This document shows positions 1-6,607 of a stretch of DNA of 6,684 nt, piece by piece. Within the stretch, counting starts at the first letter, position 1. The number at the start of each line of letters is the position of its first letter. Source of the DNA: a bacterium (GTDB taxonomy: Bacteria > Thermosulfidibacterota > Thermosulfidibacteria > Thermosulfidibacterales > Thermosulfidibacteraceae); assembly GCA_027022065.1 (NCBI GenBank), contig JALVZS010000198.1, forward strand, positions 1 to 6,684, read 5' to 3'. The position numbers were made by a program, and so were the translations under genes. Below the pieces are notes generated by a model, which was given only the letters and a program-made list of their open reading frames with translations, was not told where the DNA came from and searched no databases.

Positions 1-834
1 ATCATGCAAAAAACCAGCGATTTTCTGCATTTTTACCACATGCTTAGGCTCATCTGTAATTTCCGCCACATGTTCAGCAATGGCAGCAACCCTTGTGGAA
101 TGCGTTGATGTAACGGCAGAGCGGAAGTCTATCAGAGAAAGCATGGCCTCTCCTATTCCTTCCAAATGCTTTTCTGAATAAACCATTTCCTCCCAGTTGC
201 ACACACTTTTAAGATACGCGATTTTGGCTTCATCAGACAACCTAAGGTCATACCAAAATGACAAAGGACAGGAATGGATCAGCCATAGGGATGCTTCAAG
301 AACCTCTGCGGGTAAGCTTATAGTAGAAATCTTCTCTGCAATCTCATCTTTGAAAAGCTGAGGAAAACTGTATCTATTTTGAATAAGATCTATCCTGTCA
401 GCCGCTTTAAGAATAAAAGACTCCATTGGGGCAAAATCCTCGTGTCCCTCCTCGTACTCTAAATGGTGATATTTTATAACTTTTGACACATAGTCATTAC
501 CATCAATAAAGCTTAAATGATCCACTATATAGCTTCCTATTTCTGAATGACTAATTATCTCAGATACATTTAAATCTTCCAAGTTTGTTAAAGAACCCAT
601 TTTCATGAAAACAAATCCAAAATCATGCATCATTGCCGCTTTTACAAGCACCTTGAGTGAAGATTCAGGAATCTCAAGAGCTTCTCCTATAAAAGCAGCT
701 ATATATGCTACCCTTAGATTATGAGCTTTAAGAAGGCGACAATCAGGCCTGCTAAGCTCAACTACCCAGCGCAATGCATCAATAAAGTCAATAACAGAAA
801 CCCTGACACCAAGCCAGTCGCGAAAATACTGCAT
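1..834 (-). CDS. Tandem HD / HD-GYP domain phosphohydrolase (C-terminal part cut off by window edge)
   Basis: The reading frame is open from an ATG at 834 to base 1, giving 278 codons. A stop lies two codons upstream of the ATG, so no longer start exists. There are two HD-superfamily domains. The first (about residues 33-155) has the metal-ligand series His38, His70-Asp71 (AAMMHD), His96 (SHSEIG), His123-His124 and Asp146 (KAADRID), but no recognisable GYP motif. The second begins near residue 230 with LIDFRSAVTSTHSTRV (His245) and is cut just after FLHD (His277-Asp278), where an HD-GYP domain would continue with an IGK-like motif. HD-GYP domains are cytoplasmic metal-dependent phosphodiesterases that often degrade cyclic di-GMP, but the GYP residues are outside the window, so the substrate is an inference. 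No transmembrane or receiver domain is seen. The gene starts 16 bp after hupE and is probably co-transcribed with it. It is AT-rich compared with its neighbours and has no visible Shine-Dalgarno sequence. Confidence 0.85.
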   Translation of the reverse strand, partial: MQYFRDWLGVRVSVIDFIDALRWVVELSRPDCRLLKAHNLRVAYIAAFIGEALEIPESSLKVLVKAAMMHDFGFVFMKMGSLTNLEDLNVSEIISHSEIGSYIVDHLSFIDGNDYVSKVIKYHHLEYEEGHEDFAPMESFILKAADRIDLIQNRYSFPQLFKDEIAEKISTISLPAEVLEASLWLIHSCPLSFWYDLRLSDEAKIAYLKSVCNWEEMVYSEKHLEGIGEAMLSLIDFRSAVTSTHSTRVAAIAEHVAEITDEPKHVVKMQKIAGFLHD

Positions 835-850
835 GTTTTACAATTACAAT

Positions 851-1417
851 TTATACAAGCAGGAAGACCCCTACCAGAGCCATGGCAGAACCCACCATCC
901 TCACAAAAACATCTCCCTTTTTGCCCTTAGCCATCTTTACAAGGGCAACTCCGGAAAAGTGCAAAAACGCAGTGGAGATCACCATCCCCACAAGAAAAGC
1001 CACAGGATGTGCTCCTGCCTCCAGTCCATGGGCAAGACCGTGGAAAAAGCCAAATACGGCAACCGTTATCATCCCGGCAAGCAATGGAAGACTCACCCTA
1101 AGAGCAACAAGCGCCCCCAGGACAGCCACAGAAAGTGCTATCAGAGTTTCTGTAAGCCCAAAGCTCACATGGGCAAGTCCCAATATACCACCCACAATCA
1201 AGGCAGACACAAAAGAGGAAGGCAAAAACCAGATGCCTCTATCCTCCTTCACACCTGCAGCGAGCATCCCAACTGCCACCATGGCGAGAAGGTGATCAAC
1301 ACCTGTAAAGGGATGGATAAGCCCTCCTAAAAAACCATTGTTATGCCCAGGATGGGCAAAGGCAACACTCGGAAGAAGGACAAAAGCAAAGAAAAATCCC
1401 AACTTCCTAAGGTTCAT
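851..1417 (-). CDS. hupE: HupE/UreJ-family nickel/cobalt permease
   Basis: This 188-residue hydrophobic protein has the usual length for the family. A signal peptide (residues 1-21, ending AFA) would leave a mature N-terminus beginning HPGHNN. Family marks follow: HPFTGVDHLLAMVAVG (residues 35-50, with His35, Asp41 and His42) and FHGLAHGLE (residues 125-133, with His126, His130 and Glu133). About six membrane segments can be drawn, roughly at 28-54, 62-82, 86-106, 110-128, 136-160 and 168-188. HupE/UreJ proteins are secondary permeases for Ni2+ or Co2+ in the inner membrane, serving hydrogenase, urease or cobalamin synthesis. Which metal is used here cannot be read from the sequence. The start is fixed by a strong AGGAGGTG ribosome binding site at 1423-1430. 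The gene is divergent from the rightward cluster and lies just upstream of the HD protein gene. No hydrogenase or urease gene lies in the window, while a cobalamin-dependent enzyme (MetH) does. Confidence 0.9.
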   Translation of the reverse strand: MNLRKLGFFFAFVLLPSVAFAHPGHNNGFLGGLIHPFTGVDHLLAMVAVGMLAAGVKEDRGIWFLPSSFVSALIVGGILGLAHVSFGLTETLIALSVAVLGALVALRVSLPLLAGMITVAVFGFFHGLAHGLEAGAHPVAFLVGMVISTAFLHFSGVALVKMAKGKKGDVFVRMVGSAMALVGVFLLV

Positions 1418-1448
1418 CCCAGCACCTCCTCAGAACAAAGGTTATTCA

Positions 1449-1478
1449 AATCTACTTTAATAATTACTTATACGTCAA
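1449..1478 (-). promoter_or_regulatory. Putative sigma-70-type promoter of hupE
   Basis: Read on the minus strand, TTGACG (1473-1478, five of six matches to TTGACA) is followed after 18 bp by TAGATT (1449-1454, four of six matches to TATAAT). Transcription would begin near 1442, leaving a leader of about 25 bases that contains the hupE ribosome binding site. The spacing is right and the surroundings are AT-rich, but a match of this quality can arise by chance in such sequence. Confidence 0.4.
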
Positions 1479-1557
1479 CACCTAATTCAGTAATCTGGCG
1501 TTTTTAATCTCAGGGTTTAAATTTTTTAGTGTAGAAGAAACAGGAAAGGAGGAGGCT

Positions 1558-2058
1558 ATGGCAAAGCACGTGCCTGCTGCAAGAAAGGAATACACCTGGG
1601 AAAGCGAGAATCCCTATTATGAGAAGAAAAAGTATCCTGAGCCTACCGTTTGCGAGGATTGCGGGGCCGTATACAGGGACGGAAGGTGGCAGTGGCCCCA
1701 GGAAGGGGAGAACTTCGGCCCTGATGTTAACAAGGCGCTCTGCCCTGCATGCAGGAGGAAGAGGGACAAGTATCCTGGAGGATTTGTGTATCTCAGCGGC
1801 AGCTTCTTCAAGGAAAAGCGCGAAGAGATAATGAACAGGATAAACAACACAGTGGAAGAGATTACCGCCCAAAGGCCCCTGCACAGGATACTCTGGATAA
1901 AAGAGACGGAAGACGGGGTAGAAATTGCTACCACAACCGAAAGATTTGCAAGACACATAGGTGAAGCGGTTTACAGCGCCTTTAAGGGAGAGCTTGATGT
2001 GAACTACAACGAGAACGAAAAGCTCGCAAGGGTGTTCTGGCGCAGGGATCTTCCGTAA
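1558..2058 (+). CDS. Four-cysteine (zinc-ribbon-like) protein, probable BCAM0308 family, function unknown
   Basis: This is a 166-residue soluble protein with no signal peptide or membrane segment. The N-terminal half carries two CxxC knuckles, Cys32/Cys35 (VCEDCGAVY) and Cys62/Cys65 (LCPACRRKRD), spaced as expected for one bound zinc. The motifs PEPTVCEDCG, DGRWQW, LCPAC and YPGGFVYLSGSF, followed by an EIMNRINN helix and a C-terminal half with PLHRI, RHIGEAVYSAF and GELDVNY, match what I remember of proteins named after Burkholderia BCAM0308. The cysteine pattern also recalls the N-terminus of archaeal/eukaryotic NMD3, so an RNA- or ribosome-related role is possible but unproven. The Burkholderia namesake lies, as I recall, in a low-oxygen-activated locus. 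The start is supported by AAGGAGG at 1546-1552, five bases before the ATG. The gene lies 58 bp upstream of thrC on the same strand and is divergent from hupE. The family name comes from memory of motifs, not a search. Confidence 0.65.
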   Translation: MAKHVPAARKEYTWESENPYYEKKKYPEPTVCEDCGAVYRDGRWQWPQEGENFGPDVNKALCPACRRKRDKYPGGFVYLSGSFFKEKREEIMNRINNTVEEITAQRPLHRILWIKETEDGVEIATTTERFARHIGEAVYSAFKGELDVNYNENEKLARVFWRRDLP

Positions 2059-2116
2059 TCCCGCCCTTGCCCCATCATTTTACCTATTGTAGGAGTTATC
2101 CACCGGGAGGTGTGTC

Positions 2117-3490
2117 ATGAACTACATCAGCACAAGGGGTGGTGTATCTGGGATAGGCTTTTCCGATGCGGTGATGATGGGGCTTGCAACTGATGGGGGG
2201 CTGCTCCTACCAGAGGGGATCCCCCAGCTAAAAAGGGATACCCTTGAGAAGTGGAGGCACCTTCCCTATCAGGAGCTTGCCTTTGAGGTTATGAAGCTTT
2301 TTGCAACGGATATTACGGAAGAAGATCTTAAAAAGATCATTGAAAAATCATATAGCACCTTTTCCCATCCAGAGGTGGTGCCGCTGGTAAAGGCGGGGAA
2401 GGTGTATATACTAGAGCTTTTCTACGGTCCTACACTGGCCTTTAAAGATGTGGCTCTTCAATTTCTGGGAAATCTCTTTGAGTATTTACTTGAAAAGAAG
2501 GGAACTAGCATGAATATACTGGGCGCCACATCTGGAGATACGGGAAGTGCTGCCATCCACGGGATAAAGGGCAAAAAAAACATGAGCATATTCATACTCC
2601 ATCCCCACAAGAGGGTTTCTCCTATACAGGAGCTTCAGATGACCACAGTGGAGGACAAAAATGTGTTTAACCTCGCCATTGAAGGCACCTTTGATGACTG
2701 CCAGGGCATTGTGAAAAAGATCTTTAACGACTTGGAGTTCAAGGAGAGATACAGACTGGGAGCGGTAAACTCCATAAACTGGGCGAGGGTGCTTGCGCAG
2801 GTGGTTTACTATGTGTGGGCGGCGTTGAAGTTTGAAGGGCCTATAAGGGTGTGTGTTCCCACGGGGAACTTCGGCAACATATTCGCCGGATACATAGCAA
2901 AGAGGATGACCAGGCTTATAGACAGACTCATTCTCGCCACCAACGAGAACGACATACTGCATAGATTCGTGAGCAAGGGCGACTACTCTCTTGGAAAAGT
3001 GATTCCTACCATAAGTCCCTCCATGGACATACAGGTGGCAAGCAACTTTGAAAGGTATCTCTACTACCTGTACGGAGAGGATCCCGTAAGAGTAAGAAAA
3101 GCCATGGAGGAGTTTGCAAAAACAGGAAAGCTGTCCTTCAGCAAAGAGGAGCTGGAAAGGGTCTCAAAGGATTTTATATCCGGAAGCGCAACGCAGGAAG
3201 AGACCCTGAACACCATTAAGGAGTTTTACCGGGAAACGGGCTACATCCTTGATCCTCACACCGCTGTGGGAGTGAAGGTTGCCTTGGAGCTTTACAGCGA
3301 GGAGTATCCAACGGTGTGTCTAGCAACCGCCCATCCCGCCAAGTTTCCCGATGCCGTTGAAACCGCAATAGGCAGAAAGCCCGACACGCCAGACAGCATA
3401 AAGGCGCTCTTCAACAAGCCCAAGAGGGTTTGGGTATTGCCCTCGGATGTTGAGAGGGTTAAAGAGTTCATCTCCCAAAACGCCATATAA
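2117..3490 (+). CDS. thrC: Threonine synthase
   Basis: This PLP-dependent lyase of the cytoplasm converts O-phospho-L-homoserine and water to L-threonine and phosphate, the last step of threonine synthesis. The N-terminus YISTRGG followed by FSDAVMMGLATDGGLLLPE (residues 15-33) is typical of the longer threonine synthases of about 460 residues found in many Gram-negatives and fungi, and 457 residues fits. GPTLAFKD (104-111) holds the expected PLP lysine, Lys110. ATSGDTGSAA (137-146) and the glycine/asparagine loop PTGNFGN (248-254) are the substrate and cofactor phosphate-binding elements, and ATAHPAKFPDAV (403-414) is the usual C-terminal signature. All expected parts are present and the gene looks intact. 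A GGGAGGTG ribosome binding site at 2105-2112 fixes the start. metH begins nine bases after the stop, so the two are surely co-transcribed. Together they serve the two branches that leave homoserine. Confidence 0.97.
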   Translation: MNYISTRGGVSGIGFSDAVMMGLATDGGLLLPEGIPQLKRDTLEKWRHLPYQELAFEVMKLFATDITEEDLKKIIEKSYSTFSHPEVVPLVKAGKVYILELFYGPTLAFKDVALQFLGNLFEYLLEKKGTSMNILGATSGDTGSAAIHGIKGKKNMSIFILHPHKRVSPIQELQMTTVEDKNVFNLAIEGTFDDCQGIVKKIFNDLEFKERYRLGAVNSINWARVLAQVVYYVWAALKFEGPIRVCVPTGNFGNIFAGYIAKRMTRLIDRLILATNENDILHRFVSKGDYSLGKVIPTISPSMDIQVASNFERYLYYLYGEDPVRVRKAMEEFAKTGKLSFSKEELERVSKDFISGSATQEETLNTIKEFYRETGYILDPHTAVGVKVALELYSEEYPTVCLATAHPAKFPDAVETAIGRKPDTPDSIKALFNKPKRVWVLPSDVERVKEFISQNAI

Positions 3491-3495
3491 GGAGG
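3488..3495 (+). promoter_or_regulatory. metH ribosome binding site overlapping the thrC stop codon
   Basis: TAAGGAGG combines the TAA stop of thrC (3488-3490) with a near-perfect Shine-Dalgarno core (GGAGG, 3491-3495), five bases before the metH ATG. A ribosome finishing thrC therefore sits on the metH start signal, which suggests coupled translation of the two enzymes. Confidence 0.8.
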
Positions 3496-3499
3496 CCTC

Positions 3500-5905
3500 A
3501 TGCTGGAGGGCTGGGGTAAGCGCATAATAGTCATAGACGGTGGCATGGGCACCATGATACAGGCAAGAGAGATCAAGCTTGAGGGAGCGCCTGAGGAGCT
3601 AAACGAAACCTATCCAGAGGTCATATACGAGATACACAGGGCCTATGTGGAAGCAGGAGCGGATATAATAGAGACCAACAGCTTTGGAGCATCCCGTATA
3701 AAGCTTGCCAACTACGGCTTGGAGGATAAAGCCTTTGAGCTTGCCAGAAAGGCAGCGGAAATCGCCAAAAAGGCGGCAGACGGTAGAGCACTGGTTGCCG
3801 GATCCGTTGGGCCTCTGGGAAGGCTGCTTAAGCCCGTTGGAGATCTTTCCTTTGACAAGGCCTACGAGGCATTCAGGGAGCAGATAGCGGGGCTAAAGGC
3901 AGGGGGAGCGGACCTCATATTCGTTGAGACCATGTCCGATATAAGGGAGGCAAAGGCTGCCGTAATGGCGGCAAAGGATGAGGGAATGCCCGTTGTAGCG
4001 CTTCTCACCTTTCAGGAGGACGGCAGAACCCTTTTAGGAGTAACTCCAGAGGCCGCAGCGGTAGCCATGGAAGCCATGGATGTTTTAGCCATAGGCTCCA
4101 ACTGCTCCACAGGACCGGACAAGATGCTGGATGTGGCAAGGAGGATGGCCTCTGTCTCATCGGTCCCGCTTCTCTTCATGCCCAATGCAGGCATACCCAA
4201 GATGGTGGAAGGAAAAACCGTATTTCCTTTAGGGCCTGAGGAGTTTTCCAGATACGCTAAAGAATTCGTTGAGGCCGGGGCCTGGGCACTGGGGGGATGC
4301 TGCGGAACAACGCCTGAGCACATAAGACTGCTCAAAGAAGCCGTTGATGAGCTTTCCCCCATAGCGAGAAGCTCGCCAAAAGGGGTGAAGGTGGCAGGAA
4401 GAAACAAGGTGGTATTCATAGGGAAAGGGCACTACCCCGTGGTTGTGGGAGAGAGAATAAATCCCACAGGAAAAAAAGAGTTTCAGGAGGAGCTCAAGCT
4501 GAAAAGGGCCACGTGGGCCATAAGGGCCGCAAGGTCTCAGGCGGAAAAGGGAGCGGACATACTGGATGTAAATGTTGGCATGGGCGGAATAGACGAAAAG
4601 GAGCTGCTTCCCTTTATATGCGCCGCCGTTCAAACGGCAACGGGACTGCCCGTTATGATAGACTCCTCCAATCCAGAAGCCATTGAGGAAGCGCTCAAGG
4701 TGGCGGACGGAAAACCTGTTATAAACTCCACGTCTTTAGAAAAGAAAAAGATTGAGAAAATACTTCCGCTTGCAAAAAGATACGGTGCCGCCCTGCTGGT
4801 GCTTCCCATGGACGAAAAAGGTATACCTAAAGAGCCTGAAGAGAGGGTAAAGCTGGGAGAAAGGGCGAGAAAGCTGGCAGAGGAAGCAGGCTACAATCCA
4901 GAGGACATTATTCTTGACTGCATAACCATGGCGGTGTCCGCAGACGAAAGGGCGGCCTTAAACACCCTTGAGGCGCTGAGGCTCGCATCCCAAAAGGGCT
5001 TTACGACTATTCTGGGCGTGAGCAACGTATCCTTTGGACTTCCATCCCGTCCCTTGATAAACGCAGCCTTTTTCTCAGCCGCCATATGCAGCGGGCTTGA
5101 TGCGGCCATAATAAATCCGGAAAACGAAGAGGTTATGAATGCCCTGTTTGCCGCATCAGTTCTAGCGGGAAGGGACTTTAAGGCGCAAAGGTACATAGAG
5201 AGATTCAAAAGCACAGGCCAGATACAGCAGAGAAAGAAGGAGGCCCTCTCCGAAGAGGAGGAGCTGAAAAACAGCATAATAGAGGGCGATGAGGAGAAGG
5301 CAAGAGATTTAACGGAAAGGCTTCTCAAAAAGCTTCCGTCCTTAACCATAATAAACGAGATCCTCGTTCCGGCCATGCAGGAGGTGGGCGACAGATACGA
5401 AAAGGGAATCTTCTTTCTTCCCCAGCTTATGGCGGCGGCCAAGGCGGTTAAGGCCTCCTTCAACGTCATAAAAGAGGCAACCAAAGGAAAGCCCCAAAAG
5501 ACAAAGGGCACAATCATTCTCGCCACCGTTGAGGGAGACATACACGATATAGGCAAGAACATCGTGGGAATGCTTCTGGAAAACAACGGCTACAAGGTAA
5601 TAGATCTGGGAAAGAATGTGCCCAAAGAGCGCATAGTGGAGGAGGCGAAAAGGGTAAAACCCGATGCCGTGGGGCTTTCTGCCCTCATGACCACCACCAT
5701 GATGGAGATGAAGAACGTAATTGACGAGCTTAAAAAGCATGGCATAAAGGTCTTCACCATGGTGGGAGGAGCGGTGGTTACAGAGGAGTTTGCAAAGAGC
5801 ATAGGAGCAGACGCCTACGCCGAGAATGCCGTTGAAGCGGTGAAGATCATGGACAGGTGGATGGAGGAAAAGCATGGAAAAAAGCCCTCTGATAGTAGCT
5901 CTTGA
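3500..5905 (+). CDS. metH: Cobalamin-dependent methionine synthase lacking the AdoMet reactivation domain
   Basis: This cytoplasmic enzyme transfers a methyl group from 5-methyltetrahydrofolate through cob(I)alamin to homocysteine, giving methionine. Three modules are visible. Residues 1-285 are the homocysteine module: DGGMGTMIQ (13-21), ETNSFGA (58-64), VETMSD (142-147), and the zinc cysteines Cys202 (GSNCST) and Cys267-Cys268 (GGCCGTTPEH). Residues 310-570 are the folate/pterin module: GERINPTGKKEF (317-328), DILDVNVG (353-360), MIDSSNP (386-392), INSTS (408-412) and LGVSNVSFGLP (505-515). Residues 585-790 are the cobalamin cap and Rossmann module, with GDIHDIGKNI carrying the cobalt-ligand His682, plus SALMTTTM (727-734) and MVGGAVV (754-760). 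The protein then stops at residue 801, whereas E. coli MetH has about 1,227 residues and ends in an AdoMet-binding reactivation domain. The short form is known in Thermotoga, where that domain is a separate protein. The frame shows no break, so this looks natural. The gene follows thrC by nine bases and overlaps pyrF by 32. Confidence 0.97.
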   Translation: MLEGWGKRIIVIDGGMGTMIQAREIKLEGAPEELNETYPEVIYEIHRAYVEAGADIIETNSFGASRIKLANYGLEDKAFELARKAAEIAKKAADGRALVAGSVGPLGRLLKPVGDLSFDKAYEAFREQIAGLKAGGADLIFVETMSDIREAKAAVMAAKDEGMPVVALLTFQEDGRTLLGVTPEAAAVAMEAMDVLAIGSNCSTGPDKMLDVARRMASVSSVPLLFMPNAGIPKMVEGKTVFPLGPEEFSRYAKEFVEAGAWALGGCCGTTPEHIRLLKEAVDELSPIARSSPKGVKVAGRNKVVFIGKGHYPVVVGERINPTGKKEFQEELKLKRATWAIRAARSQAEKGADILDVNVGMGGIDEKELLPFICAAVQTATGLPVMIDSSNPEAIEEALKVADGKPVINSTSLEKKKIEKILPLAKRYGAALLVLPMDEKGIPKEPEERVKLGERARKLAEEAGYNPEDIILDCITMAVSADERAALNTLEALRLASQKGFTTILGVSNVSFGLPSRPLINAAFFSAAICSGLDAAIINPENEEVMNALFAASVLAGRDFKAQRYIERFKSTGQIQQRKKEALSEEEELKNSIIEGDEEKARDLTERLLKKLPSLTIINEILVPAMQEVGDRYEKGIFFLPQLMAAAKAVKASFNVIKEATKGKPQKTKGTIILATVEGDIHDIGKNIVGMLLENNGYKVIDLGKNVPKERIVEEAKRVKPDAVGLSALMTTTMMEMKNVIDELKKHGIKVFTMVGGAVVTEEFAKSIGADAYAENAVEAVKIMDRWMEEKHGKKPSDSSS
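5863..5867 (+). promoter_or_regulatory. pyrF ribosome binding site inside the metH coding end
   Basis: GGAGG lies six bases before the ATG at 5874, within the last codons of metH. It decides the pyrF start and fits translational coupling, because ribosomes finishing metH (stop 5903-5905) pass over this site. Confidence 0.7.
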
Positions 5906-6575
5906 TGTTCCCACCATTGAGGAAGCAGTAAAACTCGTGGAAGAAACGGAGGAATACGCCGACATATACAAGGTTGGCCCCATACTATTCATAAAATACG
6001 GGCCGTCCATCGTGCAGGAAATCATAAAAAGGAAAAAGGACGTCTTTCTGGACTTAAAGCTTCACGACATCCCCAACACGGTGAAAGAGGCGGTTAGGCA
6101 GGCATCGGAAATGGGCGTTTACATGCTAACCCTCCACACCCTTGGAGGAACCGAAATGCTGAAAGCGGCAGCAGGTGCTAAAAGAGGAAAGCTTCCCATT
6201 CTCCTTGGAGTTACCGTTCTCACATCCATGAGGGAGAAAGACCTAAGGGAATTGGGGATAAGCGCCACATGCAGGGAACAGGTCAAAAGATTGGTTCAAC
6301 TAGGCAAGGAAGCAGGCATAGATGGATTCGTTTGTTCGGTGGAGGAGGTGGAGGAGGTCAGGAGGATAGCACCAAGCTGTGTGGCTGTGGTTCCAGGTAT
6401 AAGGCCTGAAAGCTTCCATAAGCAGGATCAGAAGAGAACGGCAACCCCCTCTGAGGCCATAAAAATGGGAGCAGACTTCATAGTGGTAGGACGGCCCATA
6501 TACACATCACCTTCTCCTAAGGAAACGGCAAAAGCCATAATAAATGAGATTGAAAATGCAGGAAAACACCGTTAA
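5874..6575 (+). CDS. pyrF: Orotidine-5'-phosphate decarboxylase, type 1
   Basis: This cytoplasmic enzyme decarboxylates OMP to UMP, the last step of de novo pyrimidine synthesis. At 233 residues it has the normal length for a bacterial type 1 enzyme. The N-terminal strand IVALDVP holds Asp11, KVG holds Lys33, and DLKLHDIPNTV (60-70) carries the catalytic Asp60-Lys62-Asp65 set of the family. GVTVLTS (112-118), VVPGIRP (172-178) and VVGRPI (204-209) are the later barrel strands and the phosphate-gripping loop. All key residues are present. The start at 5874 is supported by GGAGG at 5863-5867 and lies inside metH, giving a 32-base overlap in a different frame. Residues 157-161 of the glutamate-rich helix come from a short GGTGGAGGA tandem repeat, which is just codon choice. 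pyrF has no pathway link to thrC or metH, so this is probably a convenience operon. Confidence 0.96.
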   Translation: MEKSPLIVALDVPTIEEAVKLVEETEEYADIYKVGPILFIKYGPSIVQEIIKRKKDVFLDLKLHDIPNTVKEAVRQASEMGVYMLTLHTLGGTEMLKAAAGAKRGKLPILLGVTVLTSMREKDLRELGISATCREQVKRLVQLGKEAGIDGFVCSVEEVEEVRRIAPSCVAVVPGIRPESFHKQDQKRTATPSEAIKMGADFIVVGRPIYTSPSPKETAKAIINEIENAGKHR

Positions 6576-6597
6576 AATCTCACCAAAAGCGCCTTCT

Positions 6598-6602
6598 GGA
6601 GG
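6598..6602 (+). promoter_or_regulatory. Ribosome binding site of the ArsR-family gene
   Basis: GGAGG sits five bases before the ATG at 6608. The nearer ATG at 6603 is closed by a stop after two codons, so this site selects 6608 as the start. The 32-base gap after pyrF shows neither a promoter nor a terminator hairpin, which suggests read-through from the upstream genes. Confidence 0.65.
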
Positions 6603-6607
6603 ATGGA

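Noticed and set aside
833-1330. Open frames on the plus strand across the hupE region, up to 165 codons long
   Set aside because: They lie antisense to the clearly recognised HupE protein, have no ribosome binding site, and their translations (rich in His, Lys, Ser and Pro) look like no protein family.
1496-1510. Possible sigma-54 promoter (TGGC at 1496-1499) for the gene at 1558
   Set aside because: The GC expected ten bases after the GG is CT here, so the -12 element is missing. A sigma-70 reading (CTGGCG, 17 bp, TAAATT) is also too weak to annotate.
1418-1557. Cobalamin riboswitch in the divergent gap upstream of hupE
   Set aside because: The gap is only 140 bp, the inferred hupE leader is about 25 bases, and no B12-box-like sequence was found on either strand.
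2088-2098. Small hairpin CCTA-TTG-TAGG between the four-cysteine protein gene and thrC
   Set aside because: It has a four-base-pair stem and no following T-run, so it is not a terminator and is likely chance.
4891-5586. Minus-strand open frame of 231 codons inside metH, and a similar one at 5342-6025
   Set aside because: Both are complementary to highly conserved MetH/PyrF coding sequence and arise from its codon bias. No family motifs or start signals are seen.
6339-6358. Short tandem repeat GGTGGAGGA within pyrF
   Set aside because: It is two copies encoding a Glu-Glu-Val helix stretch in an otherwise normal enzyme and shows no sign of being a mobile or regulatory repeat.
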